A model generated the notes under the pieces. That model had not been told where the DNA came from. It saw only the letters and a program-made list of their open reading frames with translations, and did no database searches. From NCBI RefSeq assembly GCF_029688925.1, contig NZ_JARUKY010000018.1, positions 1 through 64,000 on the forward strand: 64,000 nucleotides of DNA, written 5' to 3'. Source of the DNA: Evansella sp. AB-P1 (lineage in GTDB: Bacteria; Bacillota; Bacilli; Bacillales; Salisediminibacteriaceae). Positions within the stretch are counted from its first letter, which is position 1. Each line of letters opens with the position of its first letter. Both the position numbers and the translations under genes were made by a program. Of this stretch, positions 8,971-18,443 are shown piece by piece.

Positions 8971-9084
8971 ATGCATGCAACTGAACCGACCAGTGATTTC
9001 TCAACAAGGAGACCGAAACAGTAGAAACCATACACCTGCCATGGACGTATAGAAAGAATCAATGTCAGTAAAGGAGAGACCACT

Positions 9085-9393
9085 ATGTATATCCTTCTAT
9101 TTATCATCATCCTATTTTTCATACTCGCAATAATTCTGTACAACGGAAAAGGAGCCTTCCTCATTGCCGGCTACAACACCCTCCCAAAGGAGGAGAAGGA
9201 AAAGTACGACACCGCAGCCCTGGCCAAATTCATGGGCAAATCCATGTTTGTACTAACCTTCTGTATCACCCTATGGTTTCTCAGCCAACTATTTGTGGTG
9301 GCCTGGCTCTTTTCCCTCGGCCTCGTCGGCTTTATCGTCACCATCCTATTTATTCTCATCTACGCCAACACAGGCAATCGATTTAGGAAATAG
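9085..9393 (+). CDS. DUF3784 family membrane protein
   Basis: 102 aa with three hydrophobic segments. The block YNGKGAFLIAGYNTLPKEEKEKYD right after the first segment is the signature of the DUF3784 family of small Firmicutes membrane proteins. AAAGGAGAG lies upstream of the ATG. The function of the family is unknown. From about the middle of the gene, codons end mostly in C, unlike the A/T-ending codons of the kinase upstream; the same bias reappears in the small membrane genes at 13.2-14.2 kb and 18.1-19.4 kb. Confidence 0.8.
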   Translation: MYILLFIIILFFILAIILYNGKGAFLIAGYNTLPKEEKEKYDTAALAKFMGKSMFVLTFCITLWFLSQLFVVAWLFSLGLVGFIVTILFILIYANTGNRFRK

Positions 9394-9442
9394 ACGTGAT
9401 GTGAACCCTTTTTGGGAAAAATAAAAGAATCTAGGTGTTTGA

Positions 9443-10255
9443 ATGATGATTTTCCTTGATATTGACGGAACGTTACTTGATCATGAGGGTGGAGAAGCAT
9501 TGGGGGGAATAGCGTTCTTTGATGCATATCGCCACGAATTAAAAGGGAGTTCAGCTGAATTTTTGCAGCAATGGTATATGCTCTCTGAAAAATATTTCGA
9601 AAAATTTTTAGCCAAACAGTTATCCTTCCAAGAACAAAGGCGGATGCGCATAAAAGAACTGTTCGGACATCAACTAAGCGACGAACAGGCAGATGCTAGA
9701 TTTAATGCGTATTTGTACTTTTACAAAGAAAATTGGTCCGCCTTTGACGACGTCATCCCTTGCCTAAAGGAATTAAAACGAAACGGCTTCCGACTCGGCA
9801 TTATTAGCAATGGTGACCTGGAGCAGCAGCGGGAAAAACTTGAAAAGATAGGGGTGCTGGATTATGTTGAATGCATCTTCACATCAAGTGAAATCGGAGT
9901 GGCAAAGCCTAATGCTGCCATTTTTCAAAAGGCATGTGAATCTGCCAAGGTTAGCACGGAGGAATGCTATTACGTCGGCGATCGATTGGACACAGATGCA
10001 ATAGGGAGCACCCGGGCAGGGATGAAGGGAATATGGCTAAACCGCCACAAAGAAGCATCCCCCAACCAAGCGGCAGAGGAAGCTACATCAGGAGCTGTAA
10101 AACATGGTCAATCGGGTGGTACTTCAGGTGCTGTAACAAATGGTCAACCGGGTGGTACTTCAGGCGACGAATTCGGTGGTGCATCCGTTCCTAAATCAAT
10201 CCCTGTCATTCGCAGCCTAAAGGAACTGCTCCCTATCGTGTCGGAAAACCAATGA
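9443..10255 (+). CDS. HAD-superfamily hydrolase with low-complexity tail
   Basis: 270 aa. All HAD motifs are present: motif I D6-x-D8-G-T10, motif II S122 (IISNGD), motif III K165 (AKPNAAIF) and motif IV GDRLDTD (D180, D185). The alpha-helical cap inserted after motif I resembles class I HADs such as YjjG/YfnB-like nucleotidases. Likely a soluble phosphatase; the substrate is unknown. Residues about 206-250 carry a glycine/serine-rich repeat in which SGAVKHGQSGGT and SGAVTNGQPGGT are tandem copies, inserted before the usual end of the fold (PVIRSLKELLPIV). This insertion is not part of the catalytic domain and probably arose by local duplication. Confidence 0.88.
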   Translation: MMIFLDIDGTLLDHEGGEALGGIAFFDAYRHELKGSSAEFLQQWYMLSEKYFEKFLAKQLSFQEQRRMRIKELFGHQLSDEQADARFNAYLYFYKENWSAFDDVIPCLKELKRNGFRLGIISNGDLEQQREKLEKIGVLDYVECIFTSSEIGVAKPNAAIFQKACESAKVSTEECYYVGDRLDTDAIGSTRAGMKGIWLNRHKEASPNQAAEEATSGAVKHGQSGGTSGAVTNGQPGGTSGDEFGGASVPKSIPVIRSLKELLPIVSENQ

Positions 10256-10267
10256 AGAGTCAGTGGG

Positions 10268-10565
10268 CAGAAGAGAAATGCTCATAGAACGTGTAAAGTT
10301 GCTCATAGGACGGTGGAAGCTGCTCATAGGAGTCGGAAATGTGCTCATAGAATGGTGAAACCTGCTCATAGAACAGCCAAACCTGCTCATAGAAATGCGG
10401 AAACCGATCATAGAAAGTGGAAATGCTCATAGAACGGTGGAAGCTGCTCATAGGAGTGGAAAATGTGCTCATAGAATTGCCAAACCTGCTCATAGAAATG
10501 TGGAAACCGATCATAGAAAGTGGAAATGCTCATAGGACGGTGGAAGTAGCTCATAGTAGCAGTCT
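10268..10565 (+). repeat. Family B tandem repeats, array 1
   Basis: Units of about 27 bp of the form gCTCATAGaacggtggaa or gATCATAGaaagtggaaa follow each other without gaps. A larger period is visible, because the block from about 10385 to 10455 recurs after it. Other B arrays lie at 20355-20480 (opposite strand), 30313-30460, 30975-31085, 34005-34215 and 59325-59440. The long open frames here are repeat translations such as FYEQV/YEQL. Confidence 0.85.
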
Positions 10566-10610
10566 GAAAACTAAGGAACAGACGGAAAATAGCAGAAGGA
10601 AAACTCATAA

Positions 10611-10652
10611 ATAACCGACTAAGATGGAGTCTATCTTTGTAGTCGGTTTTGC
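10611..10652 (+). terminator. Hairpin terminator downstream of family B array 1
   Basis: ACCGACTA and TAGTCGGT flank an inner AAGAT/ATCTT stem and are followed by TTTTGC. It probably ends the HAD transcript after it has read through the B repeats. Confidence 0.75.
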
Positions 10653-10808
10653 TATTTCATTGCAACAAGCTATTTTTTAAAAGGTATTAAACTAGAATGA
10701 AATTTAGATTGGCTAAACATTTTCTGAAACCATTCGGGCAGGCTTTTCGTAAAATAACTTAATAAACAAATATGTTAGTTTAATTTTTAGCAGAAAGGTT
10801 GGATTCAA

Positions 10809-11030
10809 ATGGAATTGATATTACCAATTGTTTTCGGACTCTTATTTATGATCTTAGGTTATTTTATCTATAAACATAAAGCACTCTTTTTAATAAACTT
10901 GTTTCTGTGGAACGGACTAGACGGTAACAGGGACCTAATTGCAAAGGTCTTCGGAACAATCATGTTCGTCATCGGAATCGTTATCATCCTGTTACCATTT
11001 ATACTAGGAACGGACAGCATGAACTTTTAG
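10809..11030 (+). CDS. Small two-helix membrane protein, 73 aa
   Basis: Two hydrophobic segments (about residues 3-24 and 46-66) flank a short polar loop (NGLDGNRDL). The layout resembles a shortened DUF3784-type protein, GYFIYKHKALFLIN here replacing the usual GKGAFLIAGYN, but the match is weak. AGAAAGG precedes the ATG. It stands between repeat arrays with no obvious operon partner. Confidence 0.6.
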   Translation: MELILPIVFGLLFMILGYFIYKHKALFLINLFLWNGLDGNRDLIAKVFGTIMFVIGIVIILLPFILGTDSMNF

Positions 11031-11094
11031 GATAAGAGTAAAAGAGATGGCAGTGTTACCAGGGGAAAACGTCGGAAATGGGTTTGCTGTAATG

Positions 11095-12035
11095 GGGAAA
11101 GCGCCAATGCTCCTGCAAAAGGAAAAAGAAAGGTTAGTGGTAATAAAGCAGTCTTCTATGTTCCAGCAAATAGGAAAAAATTAATTTGCTTGGTTTAAGC
11201 AGGAATTTGGAGCTGCAGAAAGCTGTTTAAACAGCGAATACATAGTTCAGTGTTACTGTAAAAGGACAAAAGGGAGTTTGAGGAAACGGGGAAGGCAGCC
11301 AGCGAGCCTGCAAAAGGGAAAAAAGATTTGCAGGAGGATAGGAAGCGTCCAATAAGCCTGCAAAAGGGAAAAGAAGATTTGTAGGAATATAGAAGCCATC
11401 CAATAAACCTGCAAATGGAGAAAAGTAGGTTTGCGGTAACATAGAAGCCCGCCACTGAACCTGCAAAAGGGGAAAAGCGGTTTGCAGGCGTATAGAGAGT
11501 AGCCAATAAGCCTGCAAAAGGGAAAAAGTGATTTGCAGGAGAATAGGAAGGGTCCAATGAACCTGCAAATGAGAAAAAGAGATTTGCAGTAAGATAGAAG
11601 GAGTCCAATAAGCCTGCAAAAGGGAAAAAGAGATTTGCAGGAGTATAGGAAGTGTCCAATGAGCCTGCAAAAGGAAAAAAGAAGGTTTGCAGGAGTATAG
11701 GAAGTGTCCAATAAGCCTGCAAAAGGGAAAAGAAGATTTGTAGGAATATAGAAGCCATCCAACAAGCCTGCAAATGAGAAAAAGAGATTTGCAGTAAGAT
11801 AGAAGGGCGCCAATAAGCCTGCAAATGGGAAAAAGAGATTTGCAGTAAGATAGAAGGGCGCCAATAAGCCTGCAAAAGGGAAAAAGAGGTTTGCAGTAAG
11901 ATAGAAGGGCGCCAATGAGCCTGCAAATGGGAAAAGAAGGTTTGCAGGAACATAGAAGTCGCCATTTTTCCCACAACAATAAAAGATTAAATTTCCTAGG
12001 TTTAAGCATGCACCTATCCCTTCAGAAAGTTGCAA
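11095..12035 (+). repeat. Family A array 2 with family C caps
   Basis: About fourteen A units (CCTGCAAA...TTTGCAGG, period 50-53 bp) run from 11298 to 11965, with a first isolated unit near 11110. Copies of the C module lie on the left (11183-11235) and right (11983-12030) borders. All units keep the purine-rich strand on the plus strand. The roughly 260-codon frames on the minus strand through this array translate the repeat (LLFPFAGLL) and are not genes. Confidence 0.9.
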
Positions 12036-12114
12036 AAATAAGAAGAACCTCAAACCATGATGGAGAATAGATCCCCCAATGATCTATCAAAACAACGAAG
12101 GGCGTTGATACCTG

Positions 12115-12375
12115 ATGTTAGTTCCAACACTCATGACCATAATCACGGTGGTACTCGTAACAACAGCAGTCATTATTATTTATAAAAAGCGAAAAAACCT
12201 CCCGAACGAGCATGGGATCAAAGGATACATAACGCCAGTGTGCTTTTTAATGGCACCAATTATCACGCTAATAGCATACCTTACGAATTCATTTGCCGGC
12301 ATAATAAACTGGGGCATACTTATCTTATTATTTCTAATTGGTGCTTATTTCACAAAATATTTGCCAAAAGCGTGA
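12115..12375 (+). CDS. Small membrane protein, 86 aa
   Basis: Three hydrophobic segments (about 3-23, 38-58 and 62-82) separated by a KKRKNLPNEHG loop. The ribosome binding site is weak (GAAGGGCG), so the start is less certain than for the neighbours. I do not recognise the family. It opens a run of small membrane-protein genes that continues to 14156. Confidence 0.6.
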   Translation: MLVPTLMTIITVVLVTTAVIIIYKKRKNLPNEHGIKGYITPVCFLMAPIITLIAYLTNSFAGIINWGILILLFLIGAYFTKYLPKA

Positions 12376-12585
12376 ATCTATTACTCTCACACTTAAAGGA
12401 GACATGCGAAACAAATTGCTATTGTCCGAATGAGCTAGATCCTGATACTCCCACACCAAGAGGAGACGGCCCTTATCGTTCAAAAAGTTCGATAACGTTA
12501 ATCACCCCTGTCATTCCGACCTGACAACTTGCTTAAACAATCACAAATCAAATATTCACTAATACATCAGGAGGTCCACATTCAC

Positions 12586-12930
12586 ATGGGTTTTATTGTT
12601 TTGATAGCTATCATTGTATTAGGATTTTACACAAGAACAGTGCTTGTAAAAAAACTGAATATCATAAAAAACAGCTGGGGATACAAGCACAAAAGAAAAA
12701 GTTTTGCTGCTTTATTTTATATTATTATTCTCGGTAGCACCCTGTATATCGTTATGTACCAAGATACAAACTTTTTTCTTCTCTTCCCCTTTGTCGGGTC
12801 CATTGTAAATATAACCTTCAGCATCGAACAATATCTTTTTAAAAAAGAAGAAAAAGGGCATATATTATATCTGTTTGATGCAACAGTATGGCTCCTACCA
12901 GGAATAACGGTGTATCTATTATTCTACTAA
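12586..12930 (+). CDS. Small membrane protein, 114 aa
   Basis: Four hydrophobic segments; the loops are basic (KHKRKS, KKEEKGH). I place the start at ATG 12586 because CAGGAGG lies 11-16 bases upstream, whereas the in-frame ATG 57 bases earlier has no site. No family is recognised. About 210 bases without a visible gene separate it from the previous frame, and 280 AT-rich bases without a gene follow it (12931-13209). Confidence 0.65.
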   Translation: MGFIVLIAIIVLGFYTRTVLVKKLNIIKNSWGYKHKRKSFAALFYIIILGSTLYIVMYQDTNFFLLFPFVGSIVNITFSIEQYLFKKEEKGHILYLFDATVWLLPGITVYLLFY

Positions 12931-13209
12931 TGGATCCAAACCACCAACATGTTTCAAACAAAAAATAAATGATGAATACAAAAATTACATTTTTTCACAC
13001 GAAAAAAGGAAATTAATGCTAAAATCTAATTAATATACATCTACACTTTCAAAATTAAATCTTGGAATTTCCAACATCAATGTTGAATCACGAAATCTAT
13101 AGCACTGTAATCCAATCACGTATTTCGAACCATCGATGTTCAAACAAAGAATTCACACATCATTATCCTGTCACAGAAACGAAGCAATTCAAATGAGGAG
13201 GGAAGCAAG

Positions 13210-13533
13210 ATGACCGAAACGGACGTAGTCATGACCATCTATGTGGTGCTAATTACAGTAGCATTTGTCATCAGCTTAAAATTTGCATCCACGACGATTC
13301 AAAAAACGGGCACCTTTCTACCGCAAGCAATCATCGCAGGGACCCTAAACCTAGTCTTCATGATCGCTATCCTTATTGGCTGGTACCTCTACGCATGGGG
13401 CATCAACGAATTTCTCTTTTTTGGAGGCATCGTCTTAGGAGTAGGTCTACTAATACTAAGCCAAATCACCCTATACATTGTCCTTTTCCTAAAACGAAAA
13501 CAGTGGATCCAAACATACAACAATGGAAGTTAA
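13210..13533 (+). CDS. Small membrane protein, 107 aa
   Basis: Three hydrophobic segments (about 8-28, 40-62 and 70-95) and a short basic tail. GGAGGGAAG lies just before the ATG. Codons end strongly in C or A and rarely in G or T, as in the next two genes. No family is recognised. It is probably the first gene of a short run with 13635-13934 and 13959-14156. Confidence 0.65.
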   Translation: MTETDVVMTIYVVLITVAFVISLKFASTTIQKTGTFLPQAIIAGTLNLVFMIAILIGWYLYAWGINEFLFFGGIVLGVGLLILSQITLYIVLFLKRKQWIQTYNNGS

Positions 13534-13634
13534 ACAAACGTTTATTTAACTACCAATAACGCCAAATAATAGCAACCTAGTTTTCCAAACAACGGTCTAC
13601 ATAAGAATAAACACCCAAAAAGGAGGACCAACCA

Positions 13635-13934
13635 ATGCCAAAATACATCAAACCAATCATCTTCATCACACTTTTCGCCATATCCATCACCTACTTCATC
13701 ACACTCAGACACGACATGACACCAGTAGGAGAAGGCCTAATAAGCACATTCATCCTTTTCATCATCCTATGGCCACTGAACCTCCTTATCACATGGTCCT
13801 TCACCAGAGGATCAAATCCAACATGGCAACAAACAATCACACGAACCACCTACCAAACCATTGGAATATTCATCGGCGTAGCCCTGATCCACGCCATTAC
13901 ATCCATCTTCATTGACGTACCACACCTCATCTAG
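13635..13934 (+). CDS. Small membrane protein, 99 aa
   Basis: Three hydrophobic segments; the middle contains a TRGSNPTWQQTITRTTYQT polar loop. AAGGAGG is placed eight bases before ATG. It ends 24 bases before the next start, so the two are probably co-transcribed. The loop arrangement (W-SFTRG then two helices) resembles small YqzF/YfzA-type Bacillus membrane proteins, but this is only an impression. Confidence 0.65.
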   Translation: MPKYIKPIIFITLFAISITYFITLRHDMTPVGEGLISTFILFIILWPLNLLITWSFTRGSNPTWQQTITRTTYQTIGIFIGVALIHAITSIFIDVPHLI

Positions 13935-13958
13935 AAAACCAAAATCAGGAGGAAAACC

Positions 13959-14156
13959 ATGATAAAATCACTAAAAGGCCAATTCATCCTAGCCATCATC
14001 ACCGCCACCCTCTTTGTGGTAGGCTCCTTTTTTTACATCCAATTCAACGGCGACGACACCTACATCATCCCAAGAATTCTCATGTACATCGCCATGATCG
14101 CAGCAATCTTTAACGCCGGAATGCTCACCCAGAAATTTTTGGACAAACAGAAGTAG
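13959..14156 (+). CDS. Small membrane protein, 65 aa
   Basis: Two hydrophobic segments (about residues 8-28 and 36-58) joined by a short polar loop (NGDDTYIIP). AGGAGG lies five bases before the ATG. It is directly downstream of the 99-aa gene and just upstream of the nucleotidyltransferase gene. Codons have the same C-ending bias. The family is unknown. Confidence 0.65.
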   Translation: MIKSLKGQFILAIITATLFVVGSFFYIQFNGDDTYIIPRILMYIAMIAAIFNAGMLTQKFLDKQK

Positions 14157-14212
14157 CCATACACTCTAAAACGTTTTTCGTGAAGGAAGTACCTTTCAAA
14201 GGAGGAGCAACG

Positions 14213-14920
14213 TTGCGAATCTCAGGACAAGAAGCAGCAAGGAAATTCGTTTCTGAACATCACGAAAAAGCAGACATCGTCCTTTTAGCAGGAAGCGCAG
14301 CAAAAGGACAAGAAACAGAGACCTCTGATTTAGATATGGTCATCATAAATGACTCAGAAGAACCAGCTTATCGAGAAAGCTATCTATTATACGACTGGAA
14401 AATAGAAACCTTCGTACATAGTCCCAACTCCGTTTTAAACCAGTACGAAACAGACAAACAAACAGGGCGCCCCATTCTAGCAAACATGATCGCCGAAGGA
14501 ATCGTCCTCAAAGACAAGAGGGGAAAAGCGCCGACCATGAAAAACAATGCTAAAGCTTTTCTCGATAAAGGGCCAGCCCCATTGACAGAAAGCTTTATCC
14601 AAGCATCGAGATACTTCATGTTCGATCTTCTAGAGGATTTTCAAGATGCAAAAAACCGCCAAGAAGCACTCATTAGTTTAAACACCATCACGATCCAATT
14701 CATAGACTTCATGCTTCGAGTAAACGATCAATGGTCAGGAAGGGGCAAAGGTCTATCAAGAGCATTAAAGAAATTCGATGAAAAGCTGTACCACCAATTT
14801 TTTACCGCAATAGACGATTTCTATAAGAATGGAAACAAACAGCCTGTCATCCAATTCGTCCACGACTTTTACGAACCACTGGGAGGCCAATTGTTTCATG
14901 GCTTTCGTCAAGACGGCTAA
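14213..14920 (+). CDS. Nucleotidyltransferase-domain protein (MNT/KNTase type)
   Basis: About 235 aa. The N-terminal fold carries the pol-beta nucleotidyltransferase signature LLAGSAAKGQETETSDLDMVII: GS at the first motif and DxD for metal binding. The C-terminal half is helical, as in antibiotic-type or MNT nucleotidyltransferases. I choose TTG at 14213 because AAAGGAGGAG lies five bases upstream; the in-frame GTG at 14180 has no good site. Possible roles are nucleotidylation of a small molecule such as an aminoglycoside, or an orphan protein-modifying enzyme. No HEPN partner is seen next to it, which argues against a MNT/HEPN toxin pair. Confidence 0.85.
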   Translation: MRISGQEAARKFVSEHHEKADIVLLAGSAAKGQETETSDLDMVIINDSEEPAYRESYLLYDWKIETFVHSPNSVLNQYETDKQTGRPILANMIAEGIVLKDKRGKAPTMKNNAKAFLDKGPAPLTESFIQASRYFMFDLLEDFQDAKNRQEALISLNTITIQFIDFMLRVNDQWSGRGKGLSRALKKFDEKLYHQFFTAIDDFYKNGNKQPVIQFVHDFYEPLGGQLFHGFRQDG

Positions 14921-14957
14921 CCAGCCACAATATCAATACGTAAAAGGGGAGAGATAG

Positions 14958-15515
14958 ATGGAAATAGCAGACATATACGGCGATCTGCCAACCCTAGAAA
15001 CAGACCGACTCGTACTTAGAAAAGTAACGATGGAGGACGTATCAACCATTTTCAAATACGGGTCCGATGAAGAGGTTTCTCGTTACGTCACATGGGATAT
15101 CCACCGTACTATCGCAGATTCAGAGGAATTTGTGAAATTCGTTCTAAACCAATATGAAAATAAGAAAATAGCACCGTGGGCCATGGAACTGAAAGAAAAC
15201 GGTAAATTGATCGGAACGGTTGACTTCGTTTCCTGGCAGACGAAGCACCACACAGCAGAAATAGGCTATGTCATCGCCAAAGAATTCTGGGGGAACGGCT
15301 ACACGACAGAAGCCGCGAAGGCGATCATCACATTCGGTTTTGAAAAAATGGACCTCGTCCGTATCCAAGCAAGATGTTTTACAGAAAACGTGGCCTCCCA
15401 GCGCGTCATGGAAAAGGTAGGCATGACCTACGAAGGCTTACACCGAAAAGCCATGCTCATTAAAGGGAAGCACCGGGACCTGAAGATGTTTGCGGTTTTA
15501 AAAGAAGATCAATAA
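14958..15515 (+). CDS. GNAT acetyltransferase, RimJ/RimL type
   Basis: 185 aa. It begins LPTLETDRLVLRKVTMEDVSTIFKYGSDEEV, the usual start of ribosomal-protein-alanine N-acetyltransferase-like enzymes, and has the acetyl-CoA loop (AEIGYVIAKEFWGNGYTTEAAKA) and the C-terminal RIQARCFTENVASQRVMEKVGM motif. AGGGGAGAG precedes the ATG. It lies 37 bases after the nucleotidyltransferase gene and may be co-transcribed. The substrate cannot be deduced. Confidence 0.9.
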   Translation: MEIADIYGDLPTLETDRLVLRKVTMEDVSTIFKYGSDEEVSRYVTWDIHRTIADSEEFVKFVLNQYENKKIAPWAMELKENGKLIGTVDFVSWQTKHHTAEIGYVIAKEFWGNGYTTEAAKAIITFGFEKMDLVRIQARCFTENVASQRVMEKVGMTYEGLHRKAMLIKGKHRDLKMFAVLKEDQ

Positions 15516-15687
15516 TGGTGAAAAATGTTGTTCTAGATGAAAATCACTAATGGTGAAAAAAATGATGAAACGTCCTTCACCAATTGGAATTCATTGCTGT
15601 TAACGAACGTTTATGTTGTGTTGGCAGCAAGACCCTGATAAACAGCTACGATACTAATTTTTTTCGGCAAAAAACAACCACGGTAGT

Positions 15688-15927
15688 TTAAATTAAAGAC
15701 AAAATGAGATAAAGAAGGCATGCGACTGCTAAAAAGGATACGGGGAGAAATAACGGTGAAACTTTCTTTCCGTGCTCCACACGGTTTGGTAGTGCCTCTC
15801 CTTCTTCATATGCCTTTTCCAGGCTAGGCACGCCCACTTTTGTTTTATGAGAACCAAATAAGATTAATACTAGAAAAAATAAGGCATGCAAAATAAAAGA
15901 TCCAACGATTGCTAGAACAAACATCAT
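15688..15927 (-). CDS. Small membrane protein, 79 aa
   Basis: Two hydrophobic segments, one at the N-terminus (residues 2-23) and one at the C-terminus (about 59-78), around a charged middle (GSHKTKVGVPSLEKAYEEGEALPNR). I place the start at ATG 15927, which has GGAAAGGAG six bases upstream; the longer frame would begin inside the ribosome binding site. Convergent with the acetyltransferase gene. Family unknown. Confidence 0.65.
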   Translation of the reverse strand: MMFVLAIVGSFILHALFFLVLILFGSHKTKVGVPSLEKAYEEGEALPNRVEHGKKVSPLFLPVSFLAVACLLYLILSLI

Positions 15928-16035
15928 GTGTCTCCTTTCCTCCATTGGTAGGATTAGATATATTATTGTAGTCTACTGAACTGATGAATTGTCACTTGCT
16001 TCAAATCATATTTTAACATATATAACCATATTCGT

Positions 16036-16209
16036 ATGGGGAAAAATAAAAGCTATGTTGAAAACAGAAGGAAGCAAGATTATAACTATAGTGATACATT
16101 AGCGTTGCTGATTATGGTAGAGTGGTGCTATCGAGAAGTTAAAATAAAGGAAGAAGAAACGATCGAAGAAAAATTAAGGATAATTAGAACAATAGAAGAA
16201 GGAAATTAG
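16036..16209 (+). CDS. Possible short protein, 57 aa
   Basis: The frame starts MGKNKSYVENRRKQDYNYS and ends EEKLRIIRTIEEGN: charged and helical, with an aliphatic centre (LALLIMVEWCYREVKI). Composition looks protein-like, but no clear ribosome binding site precedes the ATG, so it could be a chance frame or a remnant. No family is recognised. Confidence 0.35.
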   Translation: MGKNKSYVENRRKQDYNYSDTLALLIMVEWCYREVKIKEEETIEEKLRIIRTIEEGN

Positions 16210-16247
16210 TCATAAGAATAAGAACCTTAACAGTAAGGAGAACGAAC

Positions 16248-16340
16248 ATGCTACTAAACATAGGCGTTGCAAGCTTCATTTTCATCATAATCATGCTAGC
16301 ACTACTCATTTTTGTCAATCACCGGACTAAAAACAAATAA
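16248..16340 (+). CDS. Tiny single-pass membrane peptide, 30 aa
   Basis: A 30-codon frame (MLLNIGVASFIFIIIMLALL then IFVNHRTKNK) encodes one hydrophobic helix with a basic tail, preceded by TAAGGAG at good spacing from the ATG. Such tiny membrane peptides are common in Bacillus. The good ribosome binding site is the main support. Confidence 0.55.
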   Translation: MLLNIGVASFIFIIIMLALLIFVNHRTKNK

Positions 16341-16369
16341 ATTGTATCATCACCAAGTAGGGGATTGTG

Positions 16370-17830
16370 GCATTAATAGAAGGTGCCAATCTCAAAACCC
16401 TGGAAGGTGAGAAAGAAATTATTTGCCAGGTTTAAGCAGGCTTCAAAAGCTCTGGAAAATTGGAAATGATCATTTCTTACAAAATCGGACGCTGTCTAGA
16501 CGTTCGGAAAGCTGCAATAATAGCAATTGTGGACGTTAAGCAACCGCCACTGAGCCTGCAAAAGGAAAAAAGCAGGTTTGCGGTAACGCGGGAGGTCGCC
16601 AGTGAGCCTGCAAAAGGGAAAAAGAAGGTTTGCGGTAACACGGGAGCCCGCCAGCGTTCCTGCAAAAGGAAAAAGAAGATTTGCGGTAACGCGGGAGTCC
16701 GCCAATGAGCCTGCAAAAGGAAAAAGAAGATTTGCGGTAACGCGGGAGCCCGCCAATGAGCCTGCAAAGGGAAAAAGAAGGTTGTGGTAGCGCAGGAGTC
16801 TGCCAGCGTTCCTGCAAAAGGAAAAAGAAGATTTGCGGTAACACGGGAGTCCGCCAGCGTTCCTGCAAAAGGAAAAAGAAGATTTGCGGTAACGCGGGAG
16901 CCCGCCAATGAGCCTGCAAAAGGAAAAAGCAGGTTTGCGGTAATATAGTAGTCTTTTATATTCCTTAAAAGGGGAAAGAATTAATTTGCTAGGTTTAAGC
17001 AGGCTTCAAAAGCTCTGGAACGTTGGGATTGAGCATTTTTACAAATCCGGACGACGTTTTGGCGTTCGGAAAGCTGCAATAATAGCAATTGTGGACGTTA
17101 AGCAACCGCCACTGAGCCTGCAAAAGGAAAAAAGCAGGTTTGCGGTAACGCGGGAGCCCGCCAGCGTTCCTGCAAAAGGAAAAAGAAGATTTGCGGTAAC
17201 GCGGGAGTCCGCCAATAAGCCTGCAAAAGGAAAAAGAAGATTTGCGGTAACACGGGAGTCCGCCAGTGAGCCTGCAAAGGGAAAAAGAAGGTTTGCGGTA
17301 ACACGGGAGCCCGCCAGCGTTCCTGCAAAAGGGAAAAAGCAGGTTTGCGGTAACGGGGGAGCCCGCTAATGAGCCTGCAAAGGGAAAAAGCAGGTTTGCG
17401 GTAATATAGTAGTCTTTTATATTCCTTAAAAGGGGAAAGAATTAATTTGCTAGGTTTAAGCAGGCTTCAAAAGCTCTGGAACGTTGGGATTGAGCATTTT
17501 TACAAATCCGGACGACGTTTTGGCGTTTGGAAAGCTGCAATAATAGCAATTGTGGACGTTAAGCAACCGCCACTGAGCCTGCAAAAGGAAAAAAGCAGGT
17601 TTGCGGTAACGCGGGAGTCCGCCAATGAGCCTGCAAAAGAGAAAAAGAGGTTTGCGGTAACGCGGTAGCCGGCCAGTGTTCCTGCAAAAAGGAAAAAGAA
17701 GGATTGCGGTAACGCGGTAGCCGGCCAGCGTTCCTGCAAAAGGGAAAAAGAAGATATGCGGTAACGCGGTAGCCGGCTAGCGTTCCTGCCAATGAACCCG
17801 CAAAGTCTGAAGAAATAAAATGCAGTAAGA
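16370..17830 (+). repeat. Family A/C mega-array 3 with about 460-bp super-repeats
   Basis: Three copies of a composite unit begin near 16423, 16983 and 17443. Each has a C module (TTTGCTAGGTTTAAGCAGG...), a conserved segment GCTGCAATAATAGCAATTG ... GACGTTAAGCAACC, and then four to eight A-type hairpin units with arms CCTGCAAA/TTTGCGG. The second and third copies are nearly identical over the first 140 bases, which indicates recent duplication. No gene is supported here; the multi-frame open frames are repeat translations. Confidence 0.9.
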
Positions 17831-18076
17831 AAGCAGCCGCCAGAACCCGTAAAAAGCCAAAAATCAATTTACAGTCCCATAGAATCGCCCTAACACGCCC
17901 AGACACCGACACCACCCTGACTGCTATTTTCATATCTCCCTAGAATTCACTTACCATCAAAACAAAAAGAGCTAATTTGCTTGTTTATTTTAGTAACAAT
18001 AAAGTCACTATCACTTATCATGCAACACAACGCAACATTAAATTACATAATGAACAAAAAACGAGGTGAAAACAAA

Positions 18077-18379
18077 ATGAGACCAATATTGGAATATATT
18101 CGTGTCCTACTCATTATCTTCATAGTCTCAGCCTTACTAGGAACCATCGTACAACGAACCTACGCATTCATAGGCGTCAACACAGAAACATACGGCATGA
18201 TCGGATTTCCAGCCGTATTAATCATCATTTTCATCCTATACAGAAATAAACTCCAATTCAGCGGCTGGTACAAAGGAGCAGAACGACAAAAACTCCCGAA
18301 AAAAGTAACCCAAGTACTCATGAGCTGCATCGCTGTTCTATTAGTCACACCAATCATCATCATGCTCATGTCATCTTAA
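18077..18379 (+). CDS. Small membrane protein, 100 aa
   Basis: Three hydrophobic segments (about 6-28, 40-57 and 80-98) with a basic loop (YRNKLQF...GAERQKLPKK). I choose ATG 18077, which has GAGGTG ten bases upstream; an in-frame extension of 32 codons runs into sequence related to the repeat border. Codons end mainly in C or A. It lies upstream of a PspC-domain gene. Function unknown. Confidence 0.7.
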   Translation: MRPILEYIRVLLIIFIVSALLGTIVQRTYAFIGVNTETYGMIGFPAVLIIIFILYRNKLQFSGWYKGAERQKLPKKVTQVLMSCIAVLLVTPIIIMLMSS

Positions 18380-18443
18380 TAAGCACAACAGTTACACCCT
18401 ATTTTTACCCAAACAAAACCCAAACGAAAGGAGTTCCACCACA

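Noticed and set aside
11195-12053. Long minus-strand frames of about 260 codons in three phases
   Set aside because: They translate a repeat (LLFPFAGLL and FSLLQAYW patterns) and exist only because the unit length is close to a multiple of three.
14213-14920. MNT/HEPN toxin-antitoxin pair
   Set aside because: The nucleotidyltransferase has its own C-terminal helical domain and no HEPN-like gene is adjacent.
16036-16209. Phage or mobile-element remnant
   Set aside because: Only one short charged frame is seen, with no integrase, terminal repeats or other phage-like sequence nearby.
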